Positions 1 through 11,554 of a stretch of 64,000 nucleotides of DNA are shown piece by piece. This stretch comes from Carettochelys insculpta. Its lineage: Eukaryota; Chordata; Testudines; Carettochelyidae. The position numbers and the translations under genes are program-made. Where the stretch lies: positions 205,761,501 through 205,825,500 of the forward strand of contig NC_134139.1 of the NCBI RefSeq assembly GCF_033958435.1, written 5' to 3'. How positions within the stretch are numbered: position 1 is the first letter of the stretch; every line of letters begins with the position of its first letter. Below the pieces are notes generated by a model, which saw only the letters and a program-made list of their open reading frames with translations, had not been told where the DNA came from and searched no databases.

Positions 1-1010
1 AGTATTAATTATCATTTGTAGTGCTGTAGCACCTGGAGCCCCCATTTTGCCAGTTTTTTAGCAAACATAACATAGAGAGAAAGTATCTGGCCTGTGAAGT
101 TTACAATCTAAGTAGCACTTTGACTAAGTCCTCAACATGAAAGATCCTGCTTCTGTGCCAATTTTTTTTTTTAATTAAGAGAAAATAGAAGAAGGAACCA
201 GCCCAGAAAGATCAATCTATCTACATATTTCCTGAGCTGGTTTATATTTGTGTCTTTCTAGACTAGCATTAAGAATAAGTTCATAATTTCAAAAAAAGTT
301 CCAGACATTGTTAATCTATAATTACAAAAAGGAACAATTTTAGGACTTTTTGGGCCAATATGTCTGTCAAAAAATTTCGGTTTAAAAATTATCTGTTTTT
401 TACCTCCTGCCCCTTTTTTCCCCTCCACTTATCTCCATTTTGCCAATGGGAATTTTTAAAAAGTGAGGAATGTGAGGGGAAAGAAAGAAGTTAAACCAAA
501 CCCAAACCTGCTTATACACAGGCATTTTTTCCAGATTTGTTTTTTCAAAATAAGAAGAATAAAAACAGAAACATTGAAAAATTAATTTTGTAGAAAAGTT
601 CACTTCATAAAAAGACCACTTCAGGAGATGGAAAATATTTATATCCTGATTTTTTCTCTCAGCTGTAGCATATGTTTATCTAAAAGTTTATATCATCTGC
701 ACCACTGTGGCAGCCTGAATGCAGAAAATATATGATACTGTCTTCTTCCTTAGTGTAAATGCACACAGCTTGAGAAATCAATGGAGTTAAGCCAATTTAT
801 ACTAGCTAAGGGGCTGAGCCATGCTGCCCAATCAGAATTCTTTCTTAAGGAATGTGCTTATAGTCACTTGATTATTTAAAATAAGATGTCCCCAATGTAA
901 CATATGAAGTAGCAACAGCTTTTTAGCTCTGCGTCTATATATAAGCAACATCTTTCCTAATTAATTACTAGCAACGGTAATTCACTGAGAACCCTGATGG
1001 GCCTCTAAAC
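1..1010. other. AT-rich interval, no gene seen
   Basis: This stretch is AT-rich with short poly-A and poly-T runs. I see no open frame with recognisable domains, no terminal repeats and no RNA gene. The small open frames in it have no codon structure resembling a protein family. Confidence 0.5.
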
Positions 1011-1238
1011 ATGGCATTTCTTTGTAAAGACCGAACAGGCTGGCGTGCTCTTGTATGACACGCGTATGACAACTTTGAAGAGCAGCGATGCGTATGCCTC
1101 ATTGATGTTCATGAGAGGAAGAAAGCAACAGCAGCCGCCGCACCAACAGAGCCAGGACAATTCCCTTGCCCCCACTGTGAACGCCCATGCCGTTCAAAGC
1201 TTGGACTCCTCAGCCACATGCGAGTCCACAACCAATGA
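1011..1238 (+). pseudogene. LINE ORF2 C-terminal fragment with zinc-finger tail
   Basis: Read in the frame beginning with the codon at 1026, this encodes the end of a non-LTR retrotransposon ORF2. A DRTGWRALV segment resembles the 'DR..WR.LV' motif near the C terminus of many LINEs. It is followed by a lysine-rich helix (ERKKA) and a C2H2-like finger, CPHCERPCRSKLGLLSHMRVH (the stretch CPHCERPCRSKLG then LLSHMRVH), just before a natural TGA at 1236-1238. One in-frame stop lies right after the WRALV motif, so the copy is dead. The finger type (C-x2-C ... S-H-x4-H) matches the LINE fragment at 41.9-42.5 kb, which ends C-x2-C ... H-x3-C. The exact LINE clade is not resolved. Everything upstream of about 1011 is missing, so this is a 5'-truncated insertion. 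Confidence 0.7.
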
Positions 1239-3129
1239 GCCTGTGCAAGCTCAAGACATCATTGTCGGACATGACAGACTACCTACTATTTTTGTAAATA
1301 CAGCTGCTGCAATGAAAGGGTTTTCACAAATAATTTTGATCACATTCATTTTGTCCCAAGCTCTCCTGTTGCACCTGTAGAATACAGATCTGTAGGACTG
1401 AAACAATAGCTCAATCAGCCACAGCAAAACATTTCACTCATTTCTCTGCAAATATTAATGATTGGGCACACAAAAGCAGGAAAACAGGACATTATTTGTC
1501 GGGACAATCAATACGGTCTCATTCAGCAGTACTAAAGTATCTTGGAAATAGAGGACCTGATCCTGCATTCAGCATCTTCTGAACACGCTCAGCACATTGC
1601 AGAATGAAACCTGTACATTGCGTCTTATGCTTTTCTTTTTGTGTCATGGAAATTAATAATTAAAATGACAGGTGTCCCATCTGGAACCCTTACCCATTCA
1701 AGTGCCTTAAACTCCCTGGGTGAAATCCTGATCCCACTGAGGTCAACAGACTTCCACTGACTTGAGTCCCCTATCTGTAAGTAAAACACCCACACTACGG
1801 CTATGAGCCTGATTCTGCCATCTTTACATTTACTCGAGCAGTTCCACTGACTTGGTACGAGAAATCCATAAGCAGTCAGGTTACACACCGCCATACCTGG
1901 CTCTTGTGAGAGGACACCTACCATACAGCTTTCAGAGGCAGACTTTGGAGGGAAGAATGCTGGGATTGGTTAAGATGCTTGAGGGAGCATTTCATAGAGA
2001 AAGATTTTTTTTATAAAACAAGCAATTACCTTGGCTATGCAATTTCTGAAGGCTGAAAACACCAAAGAAAGAAAGGATCGGTCCAGATTAAAGAACCCAG
2101 GACTGGTGGGGGGAGAGTAAGGAAAGAGAGCTTGAGGTGGAATATCAGAGTGCAAACAGTGAGACAGGGGAACAGTCTCCCTCACAACCTGATGAAAGCA
2201 CGAATCCGTGAAACATTTAAGCAGAGGTTTCACAAAGTGCTCACAAATTGTTTATAAATCACACTCCTACTCTAATGTTTGTGATGTGGGCTGAGCGATA
2301 CCTTCATCAGCAGATCTCAAACGGCTTTATGAAGGGGCGGTATCCTTACAGTAAACCCACGATATGCAAGATTTCAACTTGCACTTAACTTACGTTAACG
2401 TGAGTTGAAATCATGAGGTTCCCAGGGGCTGGGGGATGACAAGAGTGCAGCTCCTCTGCCAGCTCCCTTTTCCAGTTCCTAGCTCCACCAGCTGGGGGAA
2501 CTGGGGCATAGAGAGCTGCTGTGGCTCAGCAGACAGCCGCACCCCTGTGGGTTCTCCCCAGCTCCCCATCACTGTGGGAGCCAGGAAATTGACCAGCGCA
2601 CGTATGCTGATCGGTTGCCTGGCTCCCACAATGCCAGAGGTGCCAATGTGCCAATCGTATATCCACACACACACTTAACCATTTCCGTTAGGCACTCCCT
2701 ACGCAGGACAAGTTGTCAAAAAGAGAAGAACTGAAGAAAGAAGAGGGGAAGCAGAACATAACATCCATTCAGTCCCAAGTGCTGTGCTGTTCCTGGCTGT
2801 CATCCCTGTTCCTTACCTTAGTTCATTTTATGCTTGACAACTGGAACCATAATAATGTTGTTTGTTGTTCGTACCTTTGTTTAATAAATTCTCCACTGTT
2901 TGTTTGTCTTTAATTTGTGTTGTGGTTAATGCCTGGTGACTAGATACAGAAAGTCTAGTACTTGTACTTCGGGTAGGATTCATTCTCTGCCCTCACAGTT
3001 TAGGCAACAGTTCTCTACTTTTTCTGTCCCATGTTACCACAGAAAAACATTGACACCTTCCCCTCCCATCTAGCTGCAAGAACAGGGAAATTGGCTGTGA
3101 AGTCTTTAAACCTTCCATGGTGAATAGTC
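1239..3129. other. No gene seen; small palindrome and GC-rich patch
   Basis: No coding exon is recognisable. At 2369-2411 the ten-base arms GATTTCAACT and AGTTGAAATC face each other around a CTTAACTTACGTTAACG core, a small imperfect palindrome. It is followed at 2411-2660 by a GC-rich patch with paired GGGAGCC/GGCTCCC segments that looks repeat-derived. The open frames on both strands of that patch mirror each other and are not convincing proteins. Confidence 0.4.
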
Positions 3130-3226
3130 ACAGAGAGGTAGCCATGGTAATCTGTATCTTCCCCAAACAAAAAAGCCATCATGTAGCACTTTAAAGACTC
3201 ACACAATAATTTATTAAATTAATTAA

Positions 3227-3270
<44 letters not shown>

Positions 3271-3360
3271 ATTTATTGAATTCTTTTATTACATTATTAT
3301 TATTAAATTTATTCAATTATTTTGTGAGTCTTTAAAATGCTACATGGCTGCTTTTTTTGT
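3130..3360. repeat. Penelope-like (PLE) hairpin, copy A, with ATT microsatellite loop
   Basis: An inverted copy of the PLE 3' end (GTAGCACTTTAAAGACT around 3184) faces a direct copy (AGTCTTTAAAATGCTACATG around 3329). The loop between the arms is an expanded (ATT)n tract at about 3222-3280. The outer flank AGAGAGGTAGCCATGG also matches the inverted PLE terminus seen elsewhere in the window. Confidence 0.7.
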
Positions 3361-3363
3361 TAC

Positions 3364-3541
3364 GCATCTCATAGAGCTGGAAAGGACCTCGGGATGTCAT
3401 TGAGTCCAGTCACCTGCTCTCTTGGCAGGACGAAACACGATCCCCTTCCCCACCCCCCTCTATTCTGCCCCAGCTCCCTAAATGGCCCCCGCAAAGATTG
3501 ATCTCAAATGCTCAAACTACTGCGCTATCCCTCCCTCTCCT
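3364..3541 (-). repeat. tRNA-headed SINE with CR1-like tail, degenerate
   Basis: On the minus strand a tRNA-like head (TAGCGCAGTAGTTTGAGCAT) is followed by a central 'GGGGGCCATTTAGGGA' block and a CR1-type tail ending GACCTCGGGATG ... CTGGACTCAATGAC in reverse. The same arrangement occurs at 54002-54174 and 14829-15030. The A-box region is altered, so current polymerase III transcription is unlikely. Confidence 0.6.
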
Positions 3542-4232
3542 TCTATCATGCCCCCTCTCCCCAGTTGGACAGCCCATGTGTTGTCGCACTTCACACCCAC
3601 ATGAACTGAAAGGTCAACTGTATATAGACCTCAGAATCTCTTGTTTCTAGTTCTTTGGTCTTTACTCCCATATGCTACATGGAAGACCATGAAATAATTA
3701 CCTGGTAGGGTCTGGCCCTGTGCATAACACACTGCAGGAGTTTCCAAATGGAATTACCAGGAGTGGAGTCCAACAGGAGTATCACTGAGGTGACCATCTC
3801 AGCTCAGCAGCTGATGCTTAGCTGCCACGTGAGACCACTTTCCTAGCACCCGCAAAAGAGTATTACAAGAGATCCCTGTGCTAATCTGTGCTAGTCCCAT
3901 AGACATGAACCATTGGGAATTCTATCTACATGGACAACGGGGAGGGAAATGAACAGTTTGGGAGGAATATGACTTTTGCCAATTCACTTGGTTGGTTCTC
4001 CACTGGCAAAAGAACCTGAGGTCTACATCTGCACTGTTCACTTAGACTGGGACATGGACTGTCTGTACAGTGCTGACATGAATAAATGTCGACAAAGGGT
4101 TAAACCCAGAGAGAGTGGGTTCTCTGTTGACCATCAGCCAGGTGAGCGAATGGGAAGAGAGAGGGGGATTTTCAGAAGTGAAGCAGTTACCTGCTGCAGA
4201 GGGCTGAGCACTCCAATGCTTCTGGTCTTTGC
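3542..4232. other. No feature recognised
   Basis: Mixed-composition sequence with no domain-bearing frame, terminal repeat or tandem repeat that I can identify. Confidence 0.35.
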
Positions 4233-4335
4233 CCACAAAAACTTATGCTACAATATATCTGTTAGTCTACAGGGTGCTACAGGACTTCCCGTTTTTGCAG
4301 ATCCAGACTAACATGGCTACTCCTCTGATACCTGC
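4233..4335 (+). repeat. PLE 3'-end fragment
   Basis: The sequence carries the GTTAGTCTACAGGGTGCTAC and CAGACTAACATGGCTACTC motifs of the second PLE subfamily (the 'AAGCTTATGCTCCAAAATATC' type) in direct orientation. No inverted arm is seen here. Confidence 0.65.
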
Positions 4336-4394
4336 TGAGGAGTCTTTCTTTTGTATGGCTGAAGGCGAGAGATGCAGAGATGGTTTAAACCTGT

Positions 4395-4662
4395 GCAGTG
4401 TAGACAGGGTTCTTTCAAAAATAAACCCCATCTTCAAAAGAACCCATCTTCCTGAAACAAAATAGGGAGAAGAGTTCTTTCAAAGAGGGGGTTTACTTTC
4501 GAACGAGCCCTGTCTACACTAATTCCTTCAAAAGAAGTTACTTCCAAAAGAGATTTTGCAAATGAGGTGCCAGATATGTTAATCAGTGCCTCATTTGCAT
4601 TTTCAATTTCCTTCATTTGCATGCCCCTTTTGAAAGAGGAATGCAAGTGTAGACACAGCTAT
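4395..4662. mobile_element. MITE fragment, relative of the 49.0-kb Harbinger-type MITE
   Basis: The right end reads GGAATGCAAGTGTAGACACA, and the interior has CTCATTTGCAT and TCTTTCAAAA blocks shared with the intact element at 49023-49438. A GTGTAGAC ... GTCTACACT inverted pair also encloses the inner third (about 4397-4520). The left terminus of the family is missing, so this is a truncated copy. Confidence 0.55.
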
Positions 4663-4989
4663 ATTGTATCCCTCTTGCTGAAATGGACATAATTTTATTT
4701 TCTGGTGGCTTCTGAATACATCTTCTGCATCATTCCTCTGAACCCAGGCACATCTCTGTACCCTTGGGCTCCACTTTTCAAATGGGATGAGAAGATCAGA
4801 TAAGGTGTCAGGTATGGTAAGGTGCAGTTCTGGACTTGGCCTTCTCTAACATAAACACACAGTAGTGTGTATGTTTTAAGAAGCAAAGGCCCTACTAAAA
4901 ATACTCCCACTGAACTGCATACACAATTTCCAGTCTGCAGAGAGAGGTTAAGTCACAGTGAACTTTGGAACAGAGCAGGAGAAGAACCA

Positions 4990-5280
4990 CTTGAAGTTAA
5001 ATTAAGAGAAGAAAGTCGGGATGGCTAGGCCACATTCTCAGAAAACCATCATCCAACATAGTCTGTCAAGCTCTTACATGGAACCCGCAAAAGAGGAAAA
5101 CCTTGGACAATATGGAGAAGATCTACTGAAACTGAAGGAAAACTGGGGTATTCTTGGAGTCAAGCTGGAAGTTTTGTCCCAAGATGGAGTGAAGTAGAAG
5201 AGACTTGTAGGTGACCTATGCTCCACACGTAGTAAAAAGGTTTATAATAATAATAATAACAATAATAACAATAATAATGA
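4990..5280 (+). pseudogene. LINE ORF2 C-terminal fragment with AAT-repeat tail
   Basis: In the frame starting at 5013 the translation includes KSGWLGHILRKPSSNIV and QALTWNPQ, the 'W.GH.LRKP..NI..QAL.WNPQ' signature near the C terminus of a vertebrate non-LTR retrotransposon. Several in-frame stops follow (around 5128-5205), and the arginine-rich 'RGRPR.TWR' segment is degraded. The copy runs into an (AAT/AAC)n tract at about 5236-5279, the usual simple-repeat 3' tail of such elements. It differs from the zinc-finger LINEs at 1.0 and 42 kb. Confidence 0.6.
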
Positions 5281-5524
5281 GGTTAATAGGTAGAATAAAC
5301 CACACAGGCCTGATGTTAGTCATCTCACTTAATGTGATGAGAGCAACAAAAGCCTACACAGGACAGAATAGGGGCTGTTTCATCCTGCACTGCTATTACT
5401 ATTATATTGAGAGAGTCAATCACTCTGAGCCCTTTTGTGCTTGGTATGGCAGAGACATGTAAAAACAACAGCCCCTGCCCTCAGTTACTTACACTCTAAG
5501 AGATGAGGCACTTGACAACAAAGT

Positions 5525-5812
5525 GGCTTGGTCTACACTAGGCAGGGATATCGACTGCAAATACGCACTTCTAGCTACAGCAATTGCGTAGCTAGAATCC
5601 ACTTATCTGGCCATCTACGCAGAGGGAGATTGATGGGAGAAATGGGAGAGTTTCTCCAATCAACCTCTCTTACTCCGCATGATATTGAGGCGTACAGGAT
5701 CAACTGTCAAGCCCAGATAGTTCGACTTTGTGTGTCTCTACCAAGCAGGTGAAATCGAACTCTGGAAGATCGACCCTGACCAGGTTGATCTTCCCTGTAG
5801 TGTAGACACACC
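5525..5812. mobile_element. Harbinger-like MITE with internal palindrome (copy a)
   Basis: Terminal inverted repeats GGCTTGGTCTACACTA and GTAGTGTAGACACACC bound a roughly 290-bp unit with no coding capacity. Near the left end there is a strong palindrome built on TAGCTAC/GCAATTGC/GTAGCTA (about 5570-5600). Related copies lie at 31789 and 60873. The end motif GTCTACACT resembles the ends of the large Harbinger element at 20391-24338. A target duplication was not clear. Confidence 0.6.
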
Positions 5813-6580
5813 CTCTTTGAGAGGGAGTCATGAAAAACAACTGGCTATGTGCAATTCCCAGCCAATCAGGAGCAGAGATCTTAACTCCCCACCTATCTAG
5901 GATGGTGGCTGCTTTTCTGGCTATAAACCCACCCTCCAGGCCCCTCAGAATGTGGCCCGAAAGATTGTTTAGGGTGATGCCCCTTCCAAAGACTCCAGAA
6001 GAACGTTGCAGCCCTGGGGTTCTGTGACTGTTGAGGAACAGTGCCTGAGGCACAGGAGAAACTGAGCTTCTGAGCTGCACAGAAGGATATAAAGGAAAGA
6101 GCTGGAAAGAGGAATATCAGACAAGAAAAAAGCAGGTCAGTTCTTCTTAAAGGGTACAAAGTGTGGGAAGGGGAAGGGGGCAAAGGGTGAAAGTGTTATT
6201 CTAGTTTGAGGAGAGTGTGAAAATGGCCTCCTAAGCCATGTTCCTGGTCTCTCAGGGGGACTACTCATGCCCCACTGAAAAGACTAGGAGTTGGATTGGA
6301 CCCAGACTGACTCCAGATCAAGTCTGCTTCATTTACAAGTAGGGCGACTGTATCTCCCTGTCTCAAATACAGGACAGGGAGATTATGGGAGAAGGGGAGG
6401 GGCAGCTCTTCCCAGCTTCTGCTGGTGCTCCCCTACGCCGCCCCAAGCTGAGGGGAAGTGGCAGCCACCAGCCCTCCTGCCCCAGAAAGTGGCAGCCACC
6501 GACCTTCCCCCCCAGCAGAAAAGGTCAGCAGGGAGGGGGAGATTTTGACAGACAAAGGAGAGAAGTACTTTTGCACTGTC
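5813..6580. other. No feature recognised
   Basis: Contains short open frames on both strands that overlap one another, and a G-rich patch at 6380-6540. None resembles a known protein. Confidence 0.35.
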
Positions 6581-6775
6581 TCAGAGGGGGAGCCATGTTA
6601 GTCTGTAGCATCACGAAAGAACCAAGCAGTCCTGGAGCACCTTAAGGACTAGCTATTTTATCTACTAGGTCATGAGCGCTTTGTAATCTGAAGAAGTGGG
6701 TCTTTCCCATGAGAGCTCATAACCTAATAAATGTGGTAGTCTTTAAGGTGCTACAGGATTCCTTGCTATTTACAA
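6581..6775. repeat. PLE hairpin, copy B
   Basis: The inverted arm (GAGCACCTTAAGGACTAG, about 6630) faces the direct arm (TAGTCTTTAAGGTGCTACAG, about 6740). The direct arm carries the GAAGAAGTGGGTC ... GAGAGCTCATAACCTAATAA signature. The left outer flank CAGAGGGGGAGCCATGTTAG is the complement of the PLE 3' extremity. Confidence 0.7.
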
Positions 6776-7341
6776 CCACCTCTTAATCATCAAGGGTAAA
6801 GAGTCTTCCCCGAGAATTCAGGGCCCAACTGGGCTCAGCATCTCATGCATTGGGGTAAATCAGGACAGCATTTCCAACCCTGAGCTTCAAAACTCATGAA
6901 TCCTGTCCCACCGCCCCTAAAAATCATGAGATTAGTTTAAAAAAATCACATGGATTTTTCAAAGAAATGTTGAATCCTTTTCATTTGTTTTCTGGTTTCT
7001 GAGCCTTTAGGTGGCATTTGGTTCATGTTTGCAGGCTTTTCTCTGCAACCATGATGACTAAAAACTCCATTAAGAAAACAAAAAACAAAGTTGATGATCT
7101 CACAAAATTACCTAATTCCAGGAACTGGGACTTTAAGAGAAACATCCAGGGTGACATCTTGTCTCCACTGAAATGCATGAAAGTTTTGCTTTCGACTTCA
7201 ATGAGGACAGAATTTCACCCTAACCACCATAAGATTTGCAATAATGAGGTAGAAGCAATACTAGAGCTGACATCAGCTGCACTATATTGGCATAAAAAGT
7301 GTAAAGCCAAGAAAAATCAGACTCTAACTGTAATTACACTG

Positions 7342-7529
7342 TCCTCTAGCACCTTAGAGACTAACACATTTATTTATTAGGTAATGAGCTTTTCAAGGTA
7401 TGACCCACTTCTTCAAATCTGAAAATCATTACCTAATAAATAAATGTGTTAGTTACTTAATAAATAAATAAGGTGCTACAGGACGGCTTGTTTTTTGTGA
7501 AGCTACAACTAACACTACCCTCTGAGACC
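7342..7529. repeat. PLE hairpin, copy C, with target duplication
   Basis: Inverted and direct copies of the PLE end (TAGCACCTTAGAGACTAACA and AAGGTGCTACAGGACGGCTT) form a hairpin separated by GACCCACTTCTTCA. The unit is flanked by AATTACACTG (7332-7341) and AATTAAACTG (7530-7539), a 9-of-10 match best read as a target-site duplication. An extra AATAAATAAATAA duplication sits in the direct arm. Confidence 0.7.
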
Positions 7530-8205
7530 AATTAAACTGCACCAAAAATCCTATCAGTGTGTGTATGTGTGTATGAAGATATATTTATTTCACTAGTGAG
7601 TGAATACATGATGATAGAAAAGCAGAATGTTCTCTTTTCATTTCCGATTTTTTCATATACATGAAAGACTGTTTTCAGCGTTTGGAAAGCAAATATTTCT
7701 CCATTTAAAAATATCAAGTTTGTCTCCCAAAACACCCTCAAACAACTCCAGTACAATATCCCTGAAGAAATGGAGATTTTTTTTCTTCTGCAACTTTACC
7801 ATTTTTCCATGAGGGGGTAGAATTTTGTCATGTTTTGCATCATAAAAAAATAAATAAATAGCAACATGTTTGCCAGGCTAAAGTTATTTTTCAAAAGTGG
7901 TTTTTACTCTGGATTCAATTAGTAAATATTTGGGAAAAAATATTGTTTTGGAAAATGAGTATTCACACTGCAGAAACAGGTGGTTTCTCTCAGTCCAAGA
8001 GGATCACTTGCAAACTGCAGAGTTTGTTAGCCTGAGAACGAGCCCTGCACACTGTCGGGTAGATTCTCAACAAGAACAGAGTGTCATCGTTGCATTTATT
8101 TCAATTTATAACAATTAAAAGCAGCGGAGGAACTGCAAGTTAAACCAGAAAGCAAGAAGACCCAGATCCACAAAAGTATTTAGGCTTCTAACTGCCACTG
8201 CAACC

Positions 8206-8959
8206 TCCCAACCTTATGAGGATTCTCACCAACAGCCACAGTCTATACCACAGGAATACCAATCCTGGAACTTTTCCTTGCAACAAGGCCCGTTGCCAAC
8301 TTTGTCCACATATCTACTCTGGAGATACCATCACTGGACCTAAGCAGGTTATTCACAGAATCATGGGCACATTCTCATGCTCCTCAGCTAACATCATATA
8401 TGCCATCATGTGCCAACAATGCCCACATGCTTTGTATATTGGACAGACTTCAAACTCTCTTACACAAAGAATTAATGGGCATAAAACAGACATAAAAACA
8501 CTCCTGATTCACAAACCTGGCAGCCAGCAGTTTAATGGAGTGGGCCATTCTGTTAATGACCTGAAAGTCTGTGTTTTACTGAAAAGGAATTTTCACAGCG
8601 GTTTGGAAAGCGAGGCTGCTGAACTCTCTTTTATATTCAAATTCGACACATTAACATGTGGTTTGAACCAGGATGACAATTTTCTAGCTCATTATAGGGG
8701 CTCTTTTACATACTTTGCTTCATCTAATTCTTGACTTCCCCTCCCGCCTTCTGCCCCTCTGCTCTCTGATTTGCTCACCTTGATACTAATTTTTCTGATT
8801 TGTTAACCTTGATTACTATGTTTGGTTCTCTCTGCCTTAAATATTGAGTCTGTTCTGGTCTGGCTATGGGCTGAAGAAGTGGGTCTGTCCCACGAAAGCT
8901 CATCACCCAATAAATTATTTTGCTAGTCTTTAAAGTGCTACTGGACTGCTTTTTTGTTT
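8206..8959 (+). mobile_element. 5'-truncated Penelope-like element with endonuclease and 3' end
   Basis: The unit begins within the endonuclease region and ends with the PLE 3' sequence (GAAGAAGTGGGTCTGTCCCA at about 8873, then GCTAGTCTTTAAAGTGCTAC). The heptamer TGCAACC at 8199-8205 recurs at 8960-8966, a likely target duplication that fixes both borders. This locus ties the many short hairpin repeats in the window to a GIY-YIG-bearing Penelope family. Confidence 0.8.
8207..8734 (+). pseudogene. GIY-YIG endonuclease domain of a Penelope-like retroelement
   Basis: This open frame (176 codons, truncated at its 5' end) carries the C-terminal endonuclease of a Penelope-like reverse transcriptase. 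Counting from the ATG at 8216, a cysteine cluster C22/C27/C30 (PCNKARCQLC) precedes the GIY-like IYAI (61-64). A C-x2-C pair (CQQC, 66-69) lies between the two core motifs, then YIG (74-76, in LYIGQT), R85 and H89 (LTQRINGH). The CxxC between GIY and YIG is typical of PLE endonucleases and separates them from homing endonucleases. An acidic residue in the ESEAAELSFI segment (132-141) may be the catalytic glutamate. The whole RT domain is missing, so the copy cannot transpose alone. The frame has no stops, suggesting a fairly recent insertion. A PLE protein is known to nick target DNA and prime reverse transcription; here only the domain remains. Confidence 0.82.
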
Positions 8960-8966
8960 TGCAACC

Positions 8967-9729
8967 AATGGGAGTTAGTGGATTTAGGTGCTGTAGTCCA
9001 TTGTGTCACTTAAACTACAGCTTGAAGAGATGCTGGGCAAAATGCTCATCGTGACCCTCAAAAGGGATTCAAACACATGTGGAGGTGGGTTTCCACAGAC
9101 ATCGGGTTCACAGAACATTTCACTGGAGTTTTCGGCTCTTTTGTGGGACCCTGTTTGAAGTCGTCAGAGGTGTGTCATGAAATTGGATAAAATTCCATGT
9201 GACAGTGAGGATTTGTTTGGAGATTATGATCCAGATACACAACAGATGCAAAAAGACCTCACTTGCTGTGTGTCAGATGCGCAGTACCTGTTTACACCAG
9301 CTGAGAACCTGGCCCAACTGGGAATCATTCATATGCGGCCAGTGAGAAACGAAGTGGTGTGGGGAGGCTGTAAAGATACCCCGAATGAACCCAGAGAATA
9401 CAGGCACAAGAAGTGAAATGCTGTACCTTTGGCATAGCTCTGATATTGCCATCTTTACTTATTAATCATGGTATTTGGGTAGCCTCTAAACACCCCGGTT
9501 ATTATACCCAGCACCGTAGGAGCAGAGAACAAAATGACAGACACTGGCCCAAAGAGTTTGCAATCTAGGTAATACTTTACACCCCGGATGTAGGGAGGCA
9601 CACAATGTTGTATGTGGTTGTCTGATAGCCCCAGTGAAACCAGTAGGATTACTCACTCAGTAAGATATGAATCAATACAAGTAAACATAGCAGAATCTGG
9701 TCCTTAGGACTTTGTAAGCTGTGGAGTCT
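8967..9729. other. No feature recognised
   Basis: A 79-codon open frame at 9177-9416 (starting MKLDKIPCDSED) has no recognised domain, no splice context I could defend and no homologue I can name. I do not call it a gene. Confidence 0.35.
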
Positions 9730-9965
9730 AAGATCTTCTTCTGCCGAGCCTTTCAGCCAATGAGCTCGGCTAGCTTTACAAACACTAGGGAATGAATCCC
9801 CCCAATATCTCTGCAAGACAGGTAGGAAGTATAATACCCATTTTACAAATAAACTGAGGCATGGGAGCGGGAGCTGTCTCAGTTTGACCAGAAGTGTGGT
9901 CCATCGGAATGAGTGAGGAGTCAGGAGTTCATGAATTCTAACCCTGATTCTGCTAATGATTCACC
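9730..9965 (+). repeat. MIR-like SINE fragment
   Basis: The motif ATACCCATTTTACAAATAAA followed by CTGAGGCATGGGA, and a later 'agtcaggag' segment, match the core and flank of the ancient amniote MIR SINE. It is heavily diverged, as expected for an old insertion. Confidence 0.55.
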
Positions 9966-9974
9966 AAAGCCTAA

Positions 9975-10275
9975 ATTGTTAACCTGTGGAACTCCTTGAC
10001 AGAGGATATTGTTAGGCCAGGACTTTAATAGGGTTAAAAAGGGAACTAGATAAATTCATGGAGGTCCCTCAATGGCTATTCGCCAGGATGGATAGGAGTG
10101 GTGTCCCTAGCGTCTGTGTCTCAGCAGCTGGAAATGGGTGTAGGGGATTTATCAGTTGATGATTCCCTGTTCTGTTCACTCCCTCTGGGACTCCTGGCAT
10201 TGGCCACTGTTGGAAGACAGGATCCTGGGCTAGATGGACCTTCGGTCTGACCAAGGATAGTTATTCTTACGTTCT
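9975..10275 (+). repeat. CR1 LINE 3'-end fragment
   Basis: The text 'TCAATGGCTATTCGCCAGGA', 'CATTGGCCACTGTTGGAAGA' and 'CTAGATGGACCTTCGGTCTG' is the 3' end of an older CR1 subfamily. The same end occurs at 40330-40890 and 43230-43365. The upstream part encodes remnants of the ORF2 C terminus (CGTSL..LLG-type), now full of stops. Confidence 0.7.
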
Positions 10276-10479
10276 CTGCTCCTTCTGCTTGAGGCCACAC
10301 CCCTTCTGGGAGCATGGAGCTGCTCTTCTACCCCCACCCTACCCCCCGCCAACCTTTCCCAGGGGCTGGGAAAGCCTGTCAGATCCTCTGATAAAATATT
10401 CTTAATTTGGCCCCATATGTATTAAAATCTGCGTTCAGTTCCAATTCCAACCCATTTTAAAGAGAAAATGGGTCATTAT

Positions 10480-10690
10480 GATCCTCTAGTGGGGTCTCCA
10501 GAGTAGCATGTTGTCACCCTCGGATTCCTGCATCCCACTCATTAACTCATGGTTGGATGTTCCTTGTAGCTAGACACCCCATCTTGATTTAAAGACTCCA
10601 GATGCTGGAGACTTTCCTGTGTCCCTTGGCAAACTGTTCCAGGGTTACTGGAGCTCACTATTGGTTATTTCCCGTGCTTGAGAACATAGT
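10480..10690 (-). repeat. CR1 LINE fragment
   Basis: Read on the minus strand, 'CCCTGGAACAGTTTGCCAAG' with 'AGTCTCCAGCATCTGGAGTC' corresponds to the C-terminal coding and 3' part of a CR1 element. No open frame is left. Confidence 0.5.
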
Positions 10691-11554
10691 ACGTAATAGG
10701 TGAGCTTGGGCACAATTGCTATAAACTACTTGAATTCTTCACCATAGCACATAAGGGGCTCGTCGCCTACAATCATACCTCATTACTGGAGTCCAAGGAA
10801 GAGTTTTTTTGGAAAACCCAGCCCTGTGATTACAACACAAAGCTTAAGAAACAGAAGCGAGCTCAGAGCCAGGGCTGTTTTGCCGCAGATCGTTTTCCTG
10901 CTGTGGTGCAAAGCAGCTCTAAGGCCAGCTGACCTGGACCCTGGAGGATTGCCAGGAGAAATCCTTCATTGGTATTTGGCTGTGGTGGCTTGCTCCAACA
11001 CCACCCTTTCACCAGGTCTGCTAGGCCAGGGGTATGGCTGAGAATACGGGGCTATGTTAGTGGTCTCTGGCTAGTGAAACAGTACCTTTGGGCACACTAC
11101 CCCCCTCTGGCATGTATACAGTGGAGCAATGAGCATGTTGGGAGTTTTCTGTGAGCAGATAGATGATCTGGGTCAATGACATCTCTTATGCAGAATAGCC
11201 TCCCAGAGAGATGAAAGCCGCTTAGCTTGACTCATTTAGATCCACTGCACAGGAAAAGCGGTAATGACCTAGTAGTTCTTTTCCCGCCTCTCATTTCCCT
11301 GAGTCTGTTCTGTAGCAGCCTGCAGAGTGCCTTTTAAATTCAGACCTGAAGTCCTGAATGAGCGCTAAGAGAGACCCAGATTGTAACAAGGAATCCCAGA
11401 GGCCTCACCCCAGTTCAAGAGTCAGCCTGCCACGTTCTAAGCTTGCAACCATGTAAATCCATGGATCACTTGAGAAAAAAGTATGCCTGGTGTCAATTCA
11501 TTGCGCACACAGGCACAAAGAGAAGTGTGTTTAGCAAGCAAACAATAAGTCAAC

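Noticed and set aside
9177..9416. 79-codon plus-strand frame as a small gene
   Set aside because: Composition is protein-like, but no family, signal or splice evidence supports it.
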